Part shown: positions 7,201-7,367 of the stretch, in pieces
Position numbering within the stretch: the stretch's first letter is position 1
How the letters are laid out: every line of letters starts with the position of its first letter
Source: Methanothrix sp.
GTDB taxonomy: Archaea > Halobacteriota > Methanosarcinia > Methanotrichales > Methanotrichaceae
Length of the DNA stretch: 7,367 nt
Direction: 5' to 3'
NCBI GenBank assembly: GCA_003162615.1
Contig: PMNG01000213.1
Location: forward strand, 17,574 to 24,940
Notes under the pieces: generated by a model
The model's input: only the letters and a program-made list of their open reading frames with translations
What the model was told of the DNA's origin: nothing
Database searches by the model: none
Position numbers and translations under genes: made by a program

Positions 7201-7367
7201 CTGGATAGCTGATCTGTAGGCGGTTACATTTTTCATATCTTCTGCAGTGACAATGAAACCCGTTCGAGGGATGCCTGTCGCTACGACTCTATTCTGAAGA
7301 GGCCCAAACTGAGTTCCATCCACCTTGCGGCCAAATGAATTGATGTGGACGAATTGGAAGCCAGTGG
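4243..7367 (-). CDS. Giant DUF11-repeat surface protein, C-terminal part
   Basis: This frame is open from the right edge to TAG at 4243-4245, about 1,040 residues; the N-terminus and signal peptide lie outside the window. The first possible start inside, a GTG at 7323, falls within a repeat and is not the real start. Order: end of one repeat (to about 7213), two DUF11-type repeats (7212-6829, 6828-6463), a canonical DUF11 module with ISKTASKKVVTPGEEITYTI (6462 to about 6214), a 350-residue hydrophilic block unlike DUF11 (about 6213-5149), two more divergent DUF11-like modules (5148-4780, 4779-4408), and an acidic Ser/Pro-rich tail. About twenty N-x-S/T sequons suggest a glycosylated extracellular protein. 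No C-terminal membrane helix or sorting motif is seen. DUF11 modules are Ig-like beta domains of archaeal and bacterial envelopes. The exact role is unknown; adhesion or sheath/envelope structure is inferred. Confidence 0.88.
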   Translation of the reverse strand, partial: TGFQFVHINSFGRKVDGTQFGPLQNRVVATGIPRTGFIVTAEDMKNVTAYRSAIQVVDSPSPSSGSLETSVDFRIELTNTGEVNLNDVRVVDLLPKGLNYSSASIDPDSNRINTNGSRTITWNNLSNSALSPGSSMSIQLKARIDGSVFGGLENEVTATGKPDIGDRIYGSGSVTVKVLQPLLVSINATPDSAPKGSNITFGISIENPSNVSIRLTGIADSLPAGLNYVSSDPAGSKVGNTVTWSNPGDLAPGCKTQVELEATIDGSKFGELTNSVTVSGISSTGYKVVSSGSLKVNALAPTLTISKTASKKVVTPGEEITYTILIANNGEIPVKNVVVKDNFDSRIEFLSASPIPDSNGIWHFSLIEPRSSVIITLTVRVPVSEINFNADQKIAGDGFVNVANKFSTTQEQYYLSNQVYVTAEDFQGYANERVTISSAPGTELQANEHGSGNYSSKAILQLHSRNRSVEVEKILSARSKPTTFALPGDRLAHFRSNWSDRTSAKNRISGTSAEESYRYADKIEHKSKFKLDRNGTDISVRTNFEGDAHLGFLRKSATSDTGHPTFESSEHYAGRFRIFEDLNEYGEDVRMNKSANGTGSVEADNHIRQSQRTYESGFGDYWIEELIDTPTSYMAKKINMNCHPVRYGYLSRMNVSASAGWKEGMWSKIKDTGYIVEEFEDIQRLKKATTAKGLNQMETEVNFSGRARFGALSGDNLKLDQENNGDFSIKRNLLLKGVSSFDRPHVSVIKEGQTKTERINDVNTTVAEYKINVNNDGNTALAPVHVIDIFPHGMEFVNSSIRPVRADPGQANWTLMNLGIGSSITIDLWLKAEPDSDLVNRVNVAGGYGDKWVTASNVSTIEKSWLGCCPPEIYLTETARVDPLTKTVWYKITLKNSAKSTMTAVIYDRIPGGMRFLNSSLVPSNQSQNVVKWMVLALAPGEDRSITYRTKASQEGKFTDLVHVDACLEHRLGSVSADTSADVVIGQAPVKTGKSGTDSSSAEVNFANEPASDYNWNQEPPAECSGPCPAFSESSDEDIP
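6463..7323 (-). repeat. Tandem DUF11-type protein repeats
   Basis: Three successive copies end with the same signature, DGxxFGxLxNxVxxxG: DGTQFGPLQNRVVATG, DGSVFGGLENEVTATG and DGSKFGELTNSVTVSG. The Asp residues are 129 and 120 residues apart. The two complete copies share a middle LPxGLNY motif and a TW (S/N)N motif followed by L(A/S)PG. The repeats are diverged at DNA level, so they are old domain duplications, not recent ones. Confidence 0.8.

Noticed and set aside
7321..7323. GTG as the start codon of the surface protein
   Set aside because: The frame stays open to the window edge, and this GTG encodes the Val before the conserved DGTQFG signature inside a repeat.

Overview
The window looks like chromosomal DNA of a methanogenic archaeon, most likely of the Methanothrix (Methanosaeta) group. 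The reasons are an archaeal-type ABCE1/RLI ATPase, an archaeal EMC6-like membrane protein, an EndoQ-type DNA repair nuclease, archaeal TATA elements close to start codons, and a very large DUF11-repeat surface protein of the kind abundant in that genus. The genus assignment is inference from recalled protein style; no search was run.

Layout. Positions 22-2112 hold a two-gene plus-strand unit: a three-helix EMC6-like membrane protein, then 18 bases and a good Shine-Dalgarno site, then the complete ribosome-recycling ATPase ABCE1. Positions 2113-2363 are a convergent, AT-rich gap with two short inverted repeats and T-rich tracts that could end transcripts from both sides. Positions 2364-2534 (minus) encode a 56-residue zinc-ribbon protein with a CxxC-x17-CxxC pattern, too short for usual ORF cutoffs. 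Positions 2535-3002 separate this gene from the divergent endoQ. This stretch carries TATA-like elements for both genes and a long imperfect inverted repeat with a perfect 12-base core, which may be a structured RNA. Positions 3003-4199 (plus) encode EndoQ, a PHP-domain endonuclease with a zinc ribbon and a C-terminal sequence resembling a PCNA-binding motif. From 4243 to the right edge, the minus strand encodes the C-terminal 1,040 residues of a giant DUF11-repeat surface protein whose start lies outside the window.

How the genes fit together. The first two genes share a theme of ribosomes and membrane insertion: ABCE1 splits ribosomes, and EMC6-like proteins belong to the membrane-insertase world. 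EndoQ is an independent DNA repair function. The DUF11 protein is a probable cell-envelope component. I see no mobile element, CRISPR array, tRNA or rRNA gene. The least explained parts are the 2762-2884 inverted repeat, the possible small transcript at about 2189-2313, and the roughly 350-residue non-DUF11 block inside the surface protein.
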